A stretch of 64,000 bases of DNA from assembly GCF_036864975.1 (NCBI RefSeq), contig NZ_CP104311.1, forward strand, positions 3,368,652-3,432,651. Reading direction: 5' to 3'. Position 1 is the stretch's first letter. Each line of letters opens with the position of its first letter. This DNA is from Methylococcus capsulatus. Its GTDB lineage: Bacteria > Pseudomonadota > Gammaproteobacteria > Methylococcales > Methylococcaceae. The notes under the pieces are model-generated. The model had not been told where the DNA came from. It saw nothing but the letters and a program-made list of their open reading frames with translations, and ran no database searches. Positions 40,155 to 49,073 of this stretch are shown here, one piece after another. The translations under genes were made by a program, and so were the position numbers.

Positions 40155-41381
40155 ATGACCATCCACCATGCGCTGGTGCTGAACCTGCATCAGCCTCCCG
40201 GCAACCTGGAACACCTGCTCGAGCATCAAACTTGGGAGGCCAAGGAAATCCTTTTCGCCTACGACCGCATCGCCCGCTCACTGTGGGACTATTCCGATGT
40301 CGGGCGGGTACATCTGTCGGTTTCCGGCACCCTGTTGGAAACCCTCTCCAGTCCAGGATTCCAGGAACGGGTCTACGGCATCGTCGACTGCGGCTCGCTG
40401 CTGTGGCACTGGCAGAACCAGTCCATCATCGACATCCTCGGCACCGCCTACTACCACCCGGTGCTGCCGCTGATTCCCGAGCGCGACCGGGTCGAACATC
40501 TCAAACGCTGGCAGGGCATTGCCGGTCATGTGTTCTGGCGCCAGCGCTTCAACGGCTTCTGGCCCCCGGAAATGGGCTTTTCCATGGAGCTGATCCCTCT
40601 GCTGCGGAAATTCGGCTACCGCTATGTCATCGTCGATAGCGAACACGTGGAGCCGGTCACGCCCATGGCTTGGCAGGAAATCCGCTACCGCCCCCATATC
40701 GCTCGCCACGGCAGCATGGAAATCATTGTCATCGTGCGTGACCGCGACCTGTCGGACGCCCAGGAATCGGGTATGGAGCCGGCTTGGTTCGAGAACGAGC
40801 TGAAGGAGCGCACCAAGTGGTGCAACTTCGAGCCACTGGTGACCACCTGCACCGATGGCGAAAATGGCGGCTGGTTCCGCAACACCACCCAGGAGGCCAA
40901 CTTTTGGGGGGCGTTCTACCAGCCGCTGCTGGCGGCAGCCCGCAAGGGCAGCGACATCCAGCCGGTATTCATCCACGACTACCTGGATCGCTACGGGGTG
41001 TTTGGCGAGGTCAAGGTCAAAACCGGCGCCTGGAACACCGGCTGGCATCACGGCCGCGATTTTACCCAATGGACGGGGTCGGAAGCGCAGAAGCGCGGGC
41101 TGGCGGAAATCCGGGCCTTGAGTGACGCCCTGCACGCCGAGCTCGACAAGCCCCGCGCACAGCCGGCCGGACACGACCTGGACATGGCACTCTGGCGACT
41201 GCTACGGGCGGAAACGAGCTGTAATTTCTATTGGGGCGAGGATTGGGTCGGCCGCGCCATCGCCGACCTGGAGGAGGCCCGGACCGCCCTGGCCCGCTAT
41301 CTCGCCGCCCGGTCGCCGGCAGACTCTGCCACCGACACCGCGGCACCGGAAACTCGGCGTCAACCGGAAGCCCCCCAATAG
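40155..41381 (+). CDS. Glycoside hydrolase family 57 protein
   Basis: A 408-residue GH57 protein. Conserved regions: LVLNLHQPPGNLEHLL (region 1, HQP), FNGFWPPEMGFSMELIPLL (region 2), RYVIVDSEHVEP (region 3) and TTCTDGENGGWF (region 4, with the catalytic Asp), then a helical end. GH57 contains alpha-amylases, 4-alpha-glucanotransferases and branching enzymes that act on glycogen-like glucans. A good GGAGG lies at 40141-40145. A second, longer GH57 gene follows after 91 bp. No signal peptide, so probably cytoplasmic. Confidence 0.88.
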   Translation: MTIHHALVLNLHQPPGNLEHLLEHQTWEAKEILFAYDRIARSLWDYSDVGRVHLSVSGTLLETLSSPGFQERVYGIVDCGSLLWHWQNQSIIDILGTAYYHPVLPLIPERDRVEHLKRWQGIAGHVFWRQRFNGFWPPEMGFSMELIPLLRKFGYRYVIVDSEHVEPVTPMAWQEIRYRPHIARHGSMEIIVIVRDRDLSDAQESGMEPAWFENELKERTKWCNFEPLVTTCTDGENGGWFRNTTQEANFWGAFYQPLLAAARKGSDIQPVFIHDYLDRYGVFGEVKVKTGAWNTGWHHGRDFTQWTGSEAQKRGLAEIRALSDALHAELDKPRAQPAGHDLDMALWRLLRAETSCNFYWGEDWVGRAIADLEEARTALARYLAARSPADSATDTAAPETRRQPEAPQ

Positions 41382-41472
41382 CCGACCGGCGGACACCAAT
41401 CCGGCACAATCGCTTGTGTATCATTGCTGGACGTCAAATGCGTTCCCCCTGCCACAATTCGAGGAGTTGTTC

Positions 41473-42933
41473 ATGACTGAGATCGCGGAATACGTCGATG
41501 GCCTGCCCAACATCTGCGGCAACGAAAAACTGATCGACGAGGCGCTGAAGCAGCGCCCGGCAGAGGTTTTCCGCCCTTCGAGCCCCATCGCTTTCGATCG
41601 AATCCGCAGCGCCTGCGCCATCGCTCTGCACATGCACCAGCCGCTTATCCCGGCCGGTGGCGGCGACCTCGCCAGCGCCGAGATCATCAGCAATCTCCAG
41701 TACATGATGGAGAACCAGCACATCGGCGACAACCACAACGCGCCTGTGTTCCACTGGTGCTACAAGCGCATGGGTGAGTTCGTCCCCCAACTCATGCAGG
41801 AAGGCAAAGAGCCCCGGGTGATGCTGGAATATTCGGGCACGCTGTTCCACGGCCTGCGCAAGATGGGGCTCAACGACGTCTTCGACAGCTTAAAGACCAT
41901 CACCTGCAATCCGGAATATCGCCGCGCCGTGGAGTGGCTGGGGTGCCCCTGGGGACACGCCGTTGCGCCGTCCACCCCGAGTCAGGACTTCCGACTGCAC
42001 GTCAAAGCCTGGCAACAGCATTTTGCCGGCATCTTCGGCATAGAGGCGCTGCAACGGGTACGGGGCTTCTCGCCATCGGAGATGGCCCTGCCCAATCATC
42101 CCGACGTCGCCTACGAATACGTCAAGACCCTCAAAGACTGCGGCTATCTGTGGGTGCTGGTGCAGGAGCACACGGTGGAACGCCCCGACAATGGCCGGGG
42201 ACCCGACCTAAAACACCTACCCCACCGGCTGGTTTGCCGCAATGCCGCCGGCGAAAGCATCAGCATCATCGCCATCGTCAAGACCCAAGGCAGTGACACC
42301 AAGCTGGTCGCGCAGATGCAGCCCTATTACGAAGCCCAGGGACTCTCGCGCTGGGAGCTGGCCGGCAAGAGCGTACCGCCGCTGGTCACCCAGATCGCCG
42401 ACGGCGAGAACGGCGGGGTGATGATGAACGAATTCCCGCCCAAATTCATGGAGGTGGTGCGCGAAGCCAGCGGCAGCGACACGCCGATGATGAATGCCAC
42501 CGAATACCTGGAATTCCTGTTCGGCTCAGGCATCCGGGAATCCGACCTGCCCGAACTCCAGCCCATCCACCAGAAGAAAATCTGGGACCGCTTCCAGCCC
42601 GGCGACGGCCCGGAGAAGCTGGCCCGCACCATCGAGGAACTGAAGAAGGAAGACCACCGCTTCCACATGGAGGGCGGGAGCTGGACCAACGATATCTCCT
42701 GGGTGCGCGGCTACGAGAACGTGCTGGGACCAATGGAAGAGGCCAGCGTGGCGTTCAACACCAAGGCCATCGCGACCGGCGTAAGCCCCGCCGAGGCGCG
42801 CTACCGCAAGGCTCTGTTCCACCTGCTCACAGCACAGACGAGCTGCTACCGCTACTGGGGCCAGGGATTGTGGACCGATTATGGCCGGGAGCTTTGCCGC
42901 CGAACTCTGGCCATCCTCCAGCAGGAATTCTGA
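41473..42933 (+). CDS. Glycoside hydrolase family 57 protein, longer paralogue
   Basis: A 486-residue GH57 protein. Region 1 is IALHMHQPLIPAGGGD, region 2 RGFSPSEMALPNHP, region 4 TQIADGENGGVMMNEFPP. It is clearly related to the upstream gene but diverged, with an extra N-terminal ~45 residues and a longer C-terminal helical part. GAGGAG at 41461-41466 supports the ATG. The two probably form an operon for glucan turnover; the region-2 residue that is PE in its neighbour is SE here, so the active sites differ. Confidence 0.86.
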   Translation: MTEIAEYVDGLPNICGNEKLIDEALKQRPAEVFRPSSPIAFDRIRSACAIALHMHQPLIPAGGGDLASAEIISNLQYMMENQHIGDNHNAPVFHWCYKRMGEFVPQLMQEGKEPRVMLEYSGTLFHGLRKMGLNDVFDSLKTITCNPEYRRAVEWLGCPWGHAVAPSTPSQDFRLHVKAWQQHFAGIFGIEALQRVRGFSPSEMALPNHPDVAYEYVKTLKDCGYLWVLVQEHTVERPDNGRGPDLKHLPHRLVCRNAAGESISIIAIVKTQGSDTKLVAQMQPYYEAQGLSRWELAGKSVPPLVTQIADGENGGVMMNEFPPKFMEVVREASGSDTPMMNATEYLEFLFGSGIRESDLPELQPIHQKKIWDRFQPGDGPEKLARTIEELKKEDHRFHMEGGSWTNDISWVRGYENVLGPMEEASVAFNTKAIATGVSPAEARYRKALFHLLTAQTSCYRYWGQGLWTDYGRELCRRTLAILQQEF

Positions 42934-42985
42934 CAAAACTGCAAAATACCCTCACCGGAAGACGTCCTGAGGCGGCTTCCGGATG

Positions 42986-43049
42986 TTATCCTTGCGCTTT
43001 TCAACGCCGGCATCCAGGTAAAGCGTGGCATACGCTTTGTCAAGGATAA
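42986..43049 (+). promoter_or_regulatory. Nested inverted repeats in the FNR leader
   Basis: A perfect 9-bp inverted repeat, TTATCCTTG (42986-42994) with CAAGGATAA (43041-43049), encloses a second perfect 7-bp one, AAAGCGT (43020-43026) with ACGCTTT (43032-43038). In addition CGCTTT at 42995-43000 can pair with AAAGCG at 43020-43025, so two hairpins compete. The element lies 30-93 bp before the FNR ATG. It could be an operator for a dimeric regulator or an RNA switch in the leader. Confidence 0.5.
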
Positions 43050-43078
43050 GGAAACGGCCGGGACCAGCCAAATCTGAC

Positions 43079-43816
43079 ATGGAACACCAGCCCAACATCT
43101 CCCAAAAACTCCGCGTCACCTGTACCAACTGCAGCCTCAACTCGCTCTGCATACCGCGCGGTCTCGCCAAGGAAGACGTCGACCGGATCGCCGACATCGT
43201 CGGGCGGCGGAAGACTCTGGCGCGCGGTGAATACCTCTACCGGCGCGGCGATTCCTTCCGCGGCATCATCGCGATCAAGGCCGGTACCGCCAAGCTGATC
43301 GCCCAGGACCGGCGGGGCGAGGAATTCGTCTCCGCATTCCTGCTGCCGGGCGAACTGCTCGGGTTCGACGGCCTGTCCACGGACATTCACCAGTGCTCTG
43401 CCATCGCGCTGGAAACCTTCAGCTATTGCGAGCTGCCCGCCGCCCAGTTGGACTCCCTGTGCCGGGAGGTGCCAAAACTCCTGCGCGAACTGTTCCGGCA
43501 TGCGGGCAAGAGCATCGACAGCGCCACCGATCTTGCCCTGCTCGCCAAACGGCCTGCCGAGGCCCGCGTCGCCGCCTTTCTCGCCGATCTATCGGAACGC
43601 TTGCAACAGCGCGGATTTTCCGGAGCCGAGTTCCGCCTGAGCCTGACCCGGCAGGAGATCGGTGAATACTTGGGGATGGCGCTGGAAACCGTGAGCCGCA
43701 TCCTCAGCCAGTTTGCCAAGGAGGGCGTCATCACCATCAACAGCCGGAACGTCCAGATCCTCGACACCGCGGCGCTCAAACGGATCGCCCGAGGCGACCC
43801 CTTGCTCAAGCCTTGA
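43079..43816 (+). CDS. fnr: FNR-type oxygen-responsive transcription regulator
   Basis: A 245-residue Crp/Fnr protein. All four [4Fe-4S] ligands of E. coli FNR are there: Cys 15, 18 and 24 in VTCTNCSLNSLC and Cys 117 in SYCELP. The cyclic-nucleotide-binding-like barrel, the dimer helix and the DNA-recognition helix ETVSRILSQF follow; the E-SR residues predict an FNR-type TTGAT-N4-ATCAA site. So it should sense low oxygen. The ATG at 43079 gives a normal N-terminus; the GTG at 43025 lies inside the inverted repeat and is less likely. Its end overlaps the ABC permease gene by 11 bp in antisense. Confidence 0.93.
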   Translation: MEHQPNISQKLRVTCTNCSLNSLCIPRGLAKEDVDRIADIVGRRKTLARGEYLYRRGDSFRGIIAIKAGTAKLIAQDRRGEEFVSAFLLPGELLGFDGLSTDIHQCSAIALETFSYCELPAAQLDSLCREVPKLLRELFRHAGKSIDSATDLALLAKRPAEARVAAFLADLSERLQQRGFSGAEFRLSLTRQEIGEYLGMALETVSRILSQFAKEGVITINSRNVQILDTAALKRIARGDPLLKP

Positions 43817-44570
43817 GGCCCGTTCCCCGCCGCAACAGGATCAGGGCCGCCAGCGTCAGACTCAGGATCAACATCCCGACCATGGCGAAAGCCAGCTCCA
43901 CCGGGACGTCTGAAATACCCAGGAAGCCATAGCGGAAGGCGTTGATCATGTACAGGATGGGATTGAAGCGCGAAACCTCCCGCCAAAAATCCGGCAGGAG
44001 CTCGATCGAGTAGAACACCCCCCCCAGGTAGACCAGCGGCGTGAGCACGAAATTCGGGACGATGGAAATATCGTCGAAACTGTTGGCGAATATCGCGTTC
44101 AGGAAACCCGCCAGAGAAAACAGGGTCGCCGTCAGCACGAACATCGCCGCCACCGCCCAGGGATGCACCGGGTGGAAATCCGCGAACAGCGCCGAAATCG
44201 CCAGCACCACCCCGCCGACCACCAGCCCCCGCATCACCCCGCCGCCGACGTAGCCGGCCAGAATCACGGCATCGGGCACCGGCGCCACCAGCAGTTCCTC
44301 GATGTTGTGCTGGAACTTGGTGGAATAGAACGAAGATACAACGTTCATGTACGCATTGGTGATGACCGACATCAGGACCACGCCGGGGACGATGTAGTCG
44401 ATGTAGCTGAAACCGCCCATTTCACCGATCCGGGCGCCCACGACCGTGCCGAAGATCAGGAAATACAGCCCGGTGGTCACCGCGGGCGGCAGCACGGTCT
44501 GCGGCCAGATTCGCAAGAACCGGTAGATTTCCTTGAACAGGATGGTCTGCAGAGCGACGCGGTAGTTCAT
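43806..44570 (-). CDS. ABC-2 type transporter permease (YadH-like)
   Basis: A 254-residue permease with six membrane helices (ILFKEIYRFLRIWPQTVLPP at the start; GLYFLIFGTVVGARIG; LLVAPVPDAVILAGYVGGG; FVLTPLVYLGGVFYSIELLP). The segment EELLVAPVP is a hallmark of ABC-2 permeases. It follows its ATPase by 6 bp. Closest in pattern to YadH of the YadGH pair; substrate unknown. Confidence 0.88.
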   Translation of the reverse strand: MNYRVALQTILFKEIYRFLRIWPQTVLPPAVTTGLYFLIFGTVVGARIGEMGGFSYIDYIVPGVVLMSVITNAYMNVVSSFYSTKFQHNIEELLVAPVPDAVILAGYVGGGVMRGLVVGGVVLAISALFADFHPVHPWAVAAMFVLTATLFSLAGFLNAIFANSFDDISIVPNFVLTPLVYLGGVFYSIELLPDFWREVSRFNPILYMINAFRYGFLGISDVPVELAFAMVGMLILSLTLAALILLRRGTGLKA

Positions 44571-44576
44571 ATGGGA

Positions 44577-45503
44577 TCAGATACCGTCTTCGGAAGTCTC
44601 GAGCATGTCCACGAACAACTGTTCCAGCCGGTTCGCCGCGTTGCGAAGGCTCGCCACCTCGATGCCGGCCCGGCCGAGTGCATCGAATAGGCCATGAACC
44701 CCCAGTTCCGTCGGCACCGTGGCCAGGACGCTGCGGTCGCCCCGCAGTTCCAGCCGGTAGCCGGGAACCTCGGGCAGCGCCGATACAGGATGGCGCAGTT
44801 CCAGGATGAAAGCATTCGCCTCAAGCTTGGCCAGCAGGCTGGCCATGTCGCTGTGCTCCACAATCCGCCCGTGATTGATGATGGCGATATGGCGGCACAG
44901 ATTTTCGGCTTCTTCCAGGTAATGGGTGGTTAGGATGATGGTCGTGCCTTCCCGGTTGATGCGGCGCAGCAAAGCCCACATCGAGCGGCGTATCTCGATG
45001 TCCACCCCGGCAGTCGGCTCGTCGAGAATCAGCAGCTGCGGCCGGTGCACCAGCGCCCGTGCGATCATCAGGCGCCGCTTCATGCCGCCGGACAACTGCC
45101 GGGAAACGGAATGACGCTTGTCCCAGAGCCCCAACTGGGTGATACACTCTTCCGCTCGGCGACGGGCCTCCCGGCGGGGAATGCCGTAGTAGCCCGCCTG
45201 GTTGATCACGATATCGATGACTTTCTCGAACTGATTGAAATTGACTTCCTGCGGCACCAGCCCCAAACAGCACTTGGCGGCTTCCCGCTCGCGATCGAGA
45301 TCGTGACCGAAGATGTGCACCGTGCCCGAGCTCTTGGTCACCAGGGAACTCAGGATGCCGATGGTAGTGGACTTGCCGGCGCCATTTGGCCCCAGCAGTG
45401 CGAAGAAATCCCCCGCCGCCACATCCAGATCGATGCCTTTGAGAGCCTCGTGACCGTTGCGGTAGGTCTTGCGGAGATTGCGGATGGAGAGGGCTGGCGT
45501 CAC
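44577..45503 (-). CDS. ABC transporter ATP-binding protein (YadG-like)
   Basis: A 308-residue ATPase. Walker A LLGPNGAGKSTTIGIL, Q-loop LGLVPQEVNF, signature RQLSGGMKRRLMIARAL, Walker B LLILDEPTAGVD and switch His in TTHYLEEAE are intact. The C-terminal extension (about residues 230-308) is of the DrrA/CcmA type. First gene of a two-gene exporter. It is divergent from ppx with only 64 bp between starts. Confidence 0.92.
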   Translation of the reverse strand: MTPALSIRNLRKTYRNGHEALKGIDLDVAAGDFFALLGPNGAGKSTTIGILSSLVTKSSGTVHIFGHDLDREREAAKCCLGLVPQEVNFNQFEKVIDIVINQAGYYGIPRREARRRAEECITQLGLWDKRHSVSRQLSGGMKRRLMIARALVHRPQLLILDEPTAGVDIEIRRSMWALLRRINREGTTIILTTHYLEEAENLCRHIAIINHGRIVEHSDMASLLAKLEANAFILELRHPVSALPEVPGYRLELRGDRSVLATVPTELGVHGLFDALGRAGIEVASLRNAANRLEQLFVDMLETSEDGI

Positions 45504-45567
45504 AGAAATTTAACGGCTCGATTGATTACAATGGAAGCGTCCGTTCCCCCACCGCCAAGGCCGCCCA

Positions 45568-47121
45568 TTGTATCAGAACCCTCCCGCCGCCTCGTCCCTG
45601 GTTTCCATCGCCCAGCATGGGCCGCAAGGCCGCCGCCCGCCGCCGGAACTCGTCGCCGCGATCGACCTCGGTTCCAACAGCTTCCACATGATCGTCGCCA
45701 GCCTTCGCGGCAGTGAACTGGTCGTGGTCGACCGCCTGCGCGAAATGGTCCGGTTGGCCGCAGGACTCACGCCGGCGCGCAATCTGAGTCCGGAAGTCCA
45801 GTTGCGGGCTCTGGAGTGCCTGGAACGCTTCGGCCAGCGGGTACGCGGCATGCCGGCCGGCACCGTCCGAGCCGTGGGCACCAATACGCTTCGGGCCGCC
45901 CGCAACGCCCAGGCTTTCCTGATCATGGCGGAACAGGCACTGGGCCATCCCATCGAGATCATTTCCGGCATCGAGGAAGCCCGCCTGACCTATCTTGGCG
46001 TCGCCCAGAGCCTTGCAGCCAACGGCCGGCGCCGGATGGTCATGGACATCGGCGGCGGCAGCACCGAATTCATCATCGGCGTGGACAACGCCCCACGCGA
46101 CAAGGAAAGCCTGCGCCTGGGCTGCGTCTCCATGAGCCTTGCCCATTTCGGAGACGGCAAGATCACGGCCAAGCGCTTCCGGCGCGCGGTCCTCCACGCC
46201 GAACAGGAACTCGAACCGATCGAGCATGTCTTCAACCGCGACCGTTGGGACGAAGCGGTCGGTTCGTCCGGCACCTTGCGCGTAATCCAGCGCATCATCC
46301 AGGCCGCCGGCTGGAGCCGCGATGGCATCACTCCGGAAGGGCTGAGCCGCCTGGCGGACGCCATGCTTACGGCTGGCCATATCGACCGCTTAGTGCTGCC
46401 CGAACTCAGCCCGGAGCGCCGGCCGATCATCGTCGGCGGGGTGGCGATCGTCCATGCCGCCTTCAATGTGCTGCGCATCCCCCTCATGAAGGTCGCCGAC
46501 GGCGCCCTGCGCGAAGGACTGCTGTACGATCTGCTGGGCCGTCTGTTCGATGACGACGTCCGCAGCCGCAGCGTGGCGGCCCTGGCCGCGCGCTACCACG
46601 TCGACGCCACCCATGCCGGCCGGGTGCGCGATACCGCGCGCCAACTGTTCGAACAATGGCCCTGGAGCGGCACCATCGACCACGACGTTGCCCGACTCTG
46701 GCTCGACTGGGCGGCGGAGCTGCACGAAATCGGCCTGGACATCGCCCACAGCCAGTATCAGAAACACGGCGCCTACATCGCCGCCAACGCCGATCTGGCG
46801 GGATTCTCACGCCACGAGCAGAACATCCTCGCCGCGCTGATCCGCGCCCACCGGCGAAAATTCCCAGCCAAGCTGTTCCGCGAGCTGCCCGCCCCCTGGA
46901 ATGAGGCCGGAAAAAGCCTCGCCGTGATATTGCGACTCGCCGTCGTCCTCAACCGCAGCCGCCACAACATCCCGCCGCACATGACGCTGGAGCGCCGAGG
47001 CAATGCCATCGCCCTGCGCTTTCCCGAAGGCTGGCTCAACGACCACCCCCTGACCTGCGCCGACCTGGAACAGGAAGCCGCATACCTGCGGGGAGCGGAC
47101 CTGGTGCTGGATTTTTCCTGA
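45568..47121 (+). CDS. ppx: Exopolyphosphatase / guanosine pentaphosphate phosphohydrolase family
   Basis: A 517-residue Ppx/GppA enzyme with the acetate-kinase/Hsp70 fold: phosphate-1 loop AAIDLGSNSFHMIVA, TNTLRAARNAQAFL, VMDIGGGSTEFIIG and a C-terminal HD-like helical domain (LHEIGLDIAHSQYQKHG, where the HE..D..H residues lie). It hydrolyses polyphosphate or pppGpp. In this frame there is no ATG before AAIDLG; the start is probably TTG 45568, with AAGG at 45557-45560. An ATG at 45531 is one base out of frame and would give a Pro-rich peptide only. Confidence 0.9.
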   Translation: MYQNPPAASSLVSIAQHGPQGRRPPPELVAAIDLGSNSFHMIVASLRGSELVVVDRLREMVRLAAGLTPARNLSPEVQLRALECLERFGQRVRGMPAGTVRAVGTNTLRAARNAQAFLIMAEQALGHPIEIISGIEEARLTYLGVAQSLAANGRRRMVMDIGGGSTEFIIGVDNAPRDKESLRLGCVSMSLAHFGDGKITAKRFRRAVLHAEQELEPIEHVFNRDRWDEAVGSSGTLRVIQRIIQAAGWSRDGITPEGLSRLADAMLTAGHIDRLVLPELSPERRPIIVGGVAIVHAAFNVLRIPLMKVADGALREGLLYDLLGRLFDDDVRSRSVAALAARYHVDATHAGRVRDTARQLFEQWPWSGTIDHDVARLWLDWAAELHEIGLDIAHSQYQKHGAYIAANADLAGFSRHEQNILAALIRAHRRKFPAKLFRELPAPWNEAGKSLAVILRLAVVLNRSRHNIPPHMTLERRGNAIALRFPEGWLNDHPLTCADLEQEAAYLRGADLVLDFS

Positions 47122-47133
47122 ATTCATATCCCT

Positions 47134-47292
47134 GATCCGGTCGTTGAAGCGCTCCACCACGCCGTTGGTTTTTGGGATTCTAGGCCGGGTCAGGCGGTGC
47201 TCGATCCCTAAGGCTTGGCACAGTGGGTCGAACGCATGTTCACCGCTAGGCTGGCGATACGTGGAGCCGAACAGACGGTCGGTGAATGGCTC
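47134..47292 (-). pseudogene. IS481-type transposase fragment
   Basis: About 53 codons with the DDE/rve core sequence FTDRLFGSTYRQPSGEHAFD, then LCQALGIEHRLTRPRIPKTN and GVVERFNDRI. This is the last third of the catalytic domain of IS481-family transposases, including the final Glu (VERF). The similarity stops abruptly on both sides: toward ppx 12 bp after its stop, and toward the HEPN fragment. It is a remnant of an insertion that has been mostly deleted. Confidence 0.8.
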
Positions 47293-47467
47293 ACCCCCCT
47301 CCCTGGGGTTTGTCCCTTCGGGACCCGCGCGAAAGCACCTGCAAATTCCACAGCGCGGCGTCGTACAGCACCTCATCCTGAGTCAGGTCGCCGCGTGCTT
47401 GAATACGCCGGATTTTCGCGATGGCGTCCAGGATATGCCGCGCATACGGCTGCCACGGCTTGCTCAT
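47291..47467 (-). pseudogene. Truncated HEPN (DUF86-type) gene, partner of the MNT nucleotidyltransferase
   Basis: Starting at ATG 47467, in a 4-bp overlap with the nucleotidyltransferase stop, the first ~43 residues (PWQPYARHILDAIAKIRRI, DEVLYDAALWNLQVL) match the N-terminal half of HEPN proteins. After LQVL the frame runs into foreign sequence and stops at 47291, at the border with the transposase fragment. The RX4-6H catalytic motif of HEPN RNases is therefore lost. It must be inactive as a toxin. Confidence 0.78.
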
Positions 47468-47754
47468 AACTCCACGGCCTCGCTCATCACCCGCTCGCGG
47501 ATATGCCGGTTGAGCTCATGCTCCGGCACCAGCTCCACCTTGCGGCGCAGCAGGTTTTCCAGTCCGGCGGCCAGCGGCAAGCGCTGGCTGAACAGATCGT
47601 AACCGCGCGGAAGATCAACCAGAAAATCCACGTCGCTGTCGGGCCGCTCCTCGCGCCGCGCCACCGAGCCAAACACCCGGATATGCCGTGCGCCATACTG
47701 CCGCGCCAGTGCCTCGATCCGGTTTTTATCCAGCCGCAATTCGTCCAGTAACAT
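47464..47754 (-). CDS. MNT-type minimal nucleotidyltransferase (antitoxin of MNT/HEPN pair)
   Basis: A 96-residue protein with the polymerase-beta nucleotidyltransferase motif VFGSVARREERPDSDVDFLVD (GS..R and DxD) and the ending VELVPEHELNRHIRERV. MNT proteins usually neutralise a HEPN RNase encoded just downstream, in some cases by adding AMP. Here the HEPN partner is cut by an insertion scar, so this is a surviving antitoxin half. The ATG is preceded directly by AAGGA. Confidence 0.85.
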   Translation of the reverse strand: MLLDELRLDKNRIEALARQYGARHIRVFGSVARREERPDSDVDFLVDLPRGYDLFSQRLPLAAGLENLLRRKVELVPEHELNRHIRERVMSEAVEL

Positions 47755-47872
47755 TCCTTGCCCCCATGGCTCATGGCAACATCGGCGCGATTATACTTCT
47801 CAGTGATCCGTTCATCCCCGCCTTCGACAAAAGCCCGCTGCTCGGATGTGTGTGTCACATCCCGACGATTAT

Positions 47873-49048
47873 TCAGTGTCCCGAGCCAACAAGCTGCCGA
47901 TAAATGCCCGCCAGACGCCGCCCTTGTGTCGCCGCATCGTATTCCGTCTCGATGCGCCGTCTTCCGGCGGCGAGAATGCCGTCCCATTCGGGCGCCGCGG
48001 CGAGGCACTGGCGCAGGCAGTCCAACAGCCCTTCCACGTCGCGTTCGTCGGCCAGCCAGCCGGTCTGGCCGTCCAGCACGATCTCGGGGATATCGCAATG
48101 CCGGCTGCTGACGATGGGCATGCCGCTGGCCGCCAGTTCGATGATGGCGACCGGCGCGCCGCCTTCGGTATCCCCGTCGTGCCCGGTGATGCTGGGCGAG
48201 AGGAACAGGTGGTTGGCGTAGGCTTCGCGCCAGAACACCTCGTGCGGCTGGAACCCCAGCATCCGCGTGACCGGTCCGAGATCCATCCGCTCGATCACTT
48301 CCATGATCTTCCGCTTTTCCTCCCGGCTTTCCTCCGACGCGCCGGCATCGCCGATCACCGTGATTTCCACCGGCACCTCGCGATTCAGCCGGGCCAGCGC
48401 TTCCAGCGCATAGGGAATGCCCTTGCGTTCGTGGAAGCTCGCGGCGATTAGCACCTTCAACGGTGTACCCGGAGTCCAGGCCCTGGGCTGGTAGCGGATC
48501 GTCTCCACCGGCACGCCGAGGTGCTGGACCCGGATGCGTTCCGCAGGGCAGCCAAGGCCAGCCAGAGCCTTGGCCATGGCGTGGCCCTCGCACAGATAGA
48601 ACGTCCCCTCGTCGGCGAACATCTCCCGGTAGCGCTCTCGCCAGGCCGGATTGACCGCCGGCATCCGCGACACGTCCTGGCCGTAGAAGGTTACGACATG
48701 GGGTACGCTTAAGCGCCGCACGGCCTTGTGCACGGTCCAGCCGTTGTTGCCGAAATGGGAATGGACGAGGTCGGGCCGGATGCGGGCGGCGACCTTGTCG
48801 AAAAAGCCGAATCCTTCCCGGAATCCCGCCACGAACAGGGCACGGTGCAGCAGATAGCTGACCGGGTTTTCCCATTTCAGGCAATGGATGTTGGGCACCT
48901 CGAACTGGTAAAGGTTCTTGACGCTCCGGCAGACGATGTGGTTATCGATGGGGGCCGGCAGGTGGCGGACCTGGCTGTAGAGCCAGGTTTCGGTCAGCGG
49001 CAGCCAGACCGGCGAGTAATGAAGGACTTTGAGCGGCTTATCTGTCAT
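47873..49048 (-). CDS. Glycosyltransferase family 4
   Basis: A 391-residue GT-B fold glycosyltransferase. N-terminal domain: VLHYSPVWLPLTETWLYSQV, PDLVHSHFGNNGW and VVTFYGQDVSR; C-terminal nucleotide-sugar domain: LIAASFHERKGIPYALEA and SPSITGHDGDTEGGAPVAI, with the ExxxxxxxE motif in EGGAPVAIIE. Such colanic-acid WcaL-like enzymes build exopolysaccharides. ATG 49048 is preferred to TTG 49060. It follows the aminotransferase gene by 25 bp. Confidence 0.87.
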   Translation of the reverse strand: MTDKPLKVLHYSPVWLPLTETWLYSQVRHLPAPIDNHIVCRSVKNLYQFEVPNIHCLKWENPVSYLLHRALFVAGFREGFGFFDKVAARIRPDLVHSHFGNNGWTVHKAVRRLSVPHVVTFYGQDVSRMPAVNPAWRERYREMFADEGTFYLCEGHAMAKALAGLGCPAERIRVQHLGVPVETIRYQPRAWTPGTPLKVLIAASFHERKGIPYALEALARLNREVPVEITVIGDAGASEESREEKRKIMEVIERMDLGPVTRMLGFQPHEVFWREAYANHLFLSPSITGHDGDTEGGAPVAIIELAASGMPIVSSRHCDIPEIVLDGQTGWLADERDVEGLLDCLRQCLAAAPEWDGILAAGRRRIETEYDAATQGRRLAGIYRQLVGSGH

Positions 49049-49073
49049 GGTTCCAGGCAAAAGAATTGGGCGA

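Noticed and set aside
43025..43079. FNR starting at GTG 43025 and a TTGTC-N4-ATAAG sequence as an FNR autoregulation box
   Set aside because: GTG 43025 lies inside an inverted repeat with no ribosome site. The box matches only about half of TTGAT-N4-ATCAA.
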